Shown in pieces: positions 60,100 through 60,181 of a stretch of 60,181 nucleotides of DNA. Source of the DNA: Terriglobales bacterium (GTDB taxonomy: Bacteria; Acidobacteriota; Terriglobia; Terriglobales; Acidobacteriaceae); assembly GCA_015655195.1 (NCBI GenBank), contig JAATFM010000268.1, positions 1 to 60,181 of the forward strand, read 5' to 3'. Made by a program: the position numbers and the translations under genes. Position 1 is the stretch's first letter, and every line of letters starts with the position of its first letter. Under the pieces are notes generated by a model that made no database searches, had not been told where the DNA came from, and was given only the letters and a program-made list of their open reading frames with translations.

Positions 60100-60181
60100 T
60101 CGTTTGTTGCGACCGACGGATTATAGCACCTGAAGTAAACACCTGGCACCTCCCATGAACTCCTATTTTTCCAACCACTTA

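Noticed and set aside
1-60181. CRISPR arrays or rRNA genes
   Set aside because: No regularly spaced direct repeats with unique spacers and no rRNA-like sequence were seen. The GloVer codon repeats are protein-coding.

Overview
The window is a high-GC chromosomal segment, most likely from an acidobacterium of the Terriglobia/Acidobacteriaceae type. That is inference from gene content: tandem OmpH/Skp genes after bamA, GloVer-repeat and Ig-like surface proteins ending in a CGG-motif tail, CadC-like winged-helix/TPR regulators, and a very large TonB-dependent receptor without a SusD partner. No rRNA or CRISPR array was seen.

Positions 1-6.4 kb hold housekeeping genes on the minus strand: rpsR (partial), rpsF, pth, rplY, prs, tRNA-Gln, ispE, a hydroxypyruvate-isomerase-like protein and rpmB. 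Positions 6.6-15.5 kb are mostly on the plus strand: a NapH-like membrane ferredoxin, tRNA-Arg, an unknown membrane protein, glutathione peroxidase (minus), then bamA and two OmpH/Skp paralogues for outer-membrane protein assembly. Positions 15.8-27.1 kb hold lepA, an MltD-like lytic transglycosylase, a Lys/Ala-rich histone-H1-like protein, an exported peroxiredoxin, the fabZ-lpxA-lpxI lipid A cluster, and an exported adenosine deaminase family protein.

Accessory DNA begins at tRNA-Phe (27.3 kb). A truncated tyrosine recombinase lies beside the tRNA. It is followed by four minus-strand genes for large exported proteins: an Ig-like protein truncated by an IS5-family remnant, an S53 (sedolisin/kumamolisin) peptidase with Ig-like repeats, and two seven-repeat GloVer proteins. 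All four end in the same unusual tail: hydrophobic segment, RRR, hydrophobic segment, lipobox-like Cys-Gly-Gly, then a short beta-rich segment. A divergent CadC/TPR regulator follows.

Positions 40.4-60.1 kb form a polysaccharide-utilisation-like region. Six minus-strand genes (GH3, GH92, GH31, pectate-lyase-fold protein, GH95-like, SGNH esterase) probably form an operon, beside a 1299-residue TonB-dependent receptor that is bracketed by two paralogous single-pass membrane proteins.

The most unusual sequence-level observations are the shared C-terminal tail, a family of REP/BIME-like hairpins whose stems covary while a 12-nt loop is conserved, and an in-frame composite of such repeats inside ispE.
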